Shown: positions 56,770-56,922 of the stretch, piece after piece | Layout: each line of letters starts with the position of its first letter | Numbering within the stretch: the stretch's first letter is position 1 | Notes under the pieces: generated by a model | What the model saw: only the letters and a program-made list of their open reading frames with translations | What the model was told of the DNA's origin: nothing | Databases searched by the model: none | Assembly: GCA_903896595.1 (NCBI GenBank) | Contig: CAITYL010000170.1 | Location: 1 to 56,922 of the forward strand | Length of the DNA: 56,922 bases | DNA from: an uncultured Lentisphaerota bacterium | GTDB lineage: Bacteria; Verrucomicrobiota; Lentisphaeria; Oligosphaerales; CAITYL01 | Reading direction: 5' to 3' | Translations under genes and position numbers: made by a program

Positions 56770-56922
56770 GGTATAATATCGGCGTTATTTCAAGACCGGG
56801 AGCCGCCCGTCCTCGGGCGGAACTCGATGGCGTCACACCAGTTCCGCCCTTTATTATTGGGCCACCGTCCGCCAAACCAATGATGCGCGTCTCCGACGAT
56901 GACGGGTTCGTCCGCCCGAGGA
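56770..56922 (+). other. Leader-like region with alternative hairpins at the window edge
   Basis: TATAAT at about 56772, then CCGCCC-GGGCGG (56803-56820) that excludes GGGCGGAACT/AGTTCCGCCC (56815-56849), the latter followed by TTTATTATT. A third pairing uses TCCGCCCGAGGA at the window end. An ATG at about 56880 may open a gene that leaves the window. Known riboswitch signatures are not found. Confidence 0.4.

Noticed and set aside
56770..56922. Known riboswitch (fluoride, GEMM, SAM, ykkC types)
   Set aside because: Conserved aptamer sequences of these classes are not present.

Overview
The window is most of a temperate, podovirus-like prophage (from the left edge to about 50.1 kb) lying against a tRNA-Ala gene, followed by about 6.7 kb of host chromosome. 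The host is a GC-rich Gram-negative bacterium: it has an outer-membrane beta-barrel protein, a sigma-54 enhancer-binding protein, a forkhead-associated/PEGA membrane protein and an endonuclease-type MutL. The intergenic repeat that begins and ends with TTCACCACGAAG in inverted orientation, and the gene style, suggest the PVC group (Verrucomicrobiota, Kiritimatiellota or Lentisphaerota). That assignment is an inference, not a proof. The left end of the prophage is outside the window.

Layout. Positions 29 to about 46.9 kb read almost entirely on the minus strand as long, tightly coupled operons. In transcription order (right to left) they are: small early genes (46.9-43.5 kb); a YfdQ/DUF2303 protein; a 230-bp inverted-repeat element; an N4/N6 DNA methyltransferase; a DHH phosphoesterase; a C5 DNA methyltransferase; an ASCH protein; a lambda O/P-like replication pair with an iteron array inside the initiator gene; a run of ATGA-coupled small genes, including DUF1064-like, second ASCH and DUF5131 proteins; terminase small and large subunits; portal; scaffold; major capsid; adaptor and tail proteins; glycan-binding fibre-type proteins; P22-like ejection proteins; a 4242-residue polyvalent protein; and a LamG protein. 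The switch region (46.7-47.5 kb) has a ribbon-helix-helix protein diverging from a repressor-like gene, with TGTTACA-type operators between them. On the plus strand lie a few small genes, a membrane protein and a large serine integrase, whose last 24 codons run antisense into the tRNA-Ala(GGC) gene.

How it works together. The integrase and the repressor/RHH pair control lysogeny. The O/P-like genes and iterons would start replication, and the methyltransferases modify DNA. The terminase, portal, scaffold and capsid genes build the head. The tail, fibre and ejection genes follow. The giant protein combines a DarB-like adenine methylase and SNF2 helicase, a metallopeptidase motif, a MuF-C nuclease-like domain and an internal-virion C-terminus, so it is probably packaged and injected to counter host defences.

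Most notable observations: a single 33-nt type I-C CRISPR repeat between the capsid gene and the next gene, a candidate RNA anti-CRISPR; a 37-bp element repeated upstream of three late transcription blocks; a protein-like ORF nested in another frame of the giant gene; and a probable -1 frame change at the portal C-terminus. On the host side, a sigma-54 promoter precedes the porin gene, which is transcribed away from the adjacent sigma-54 activator.
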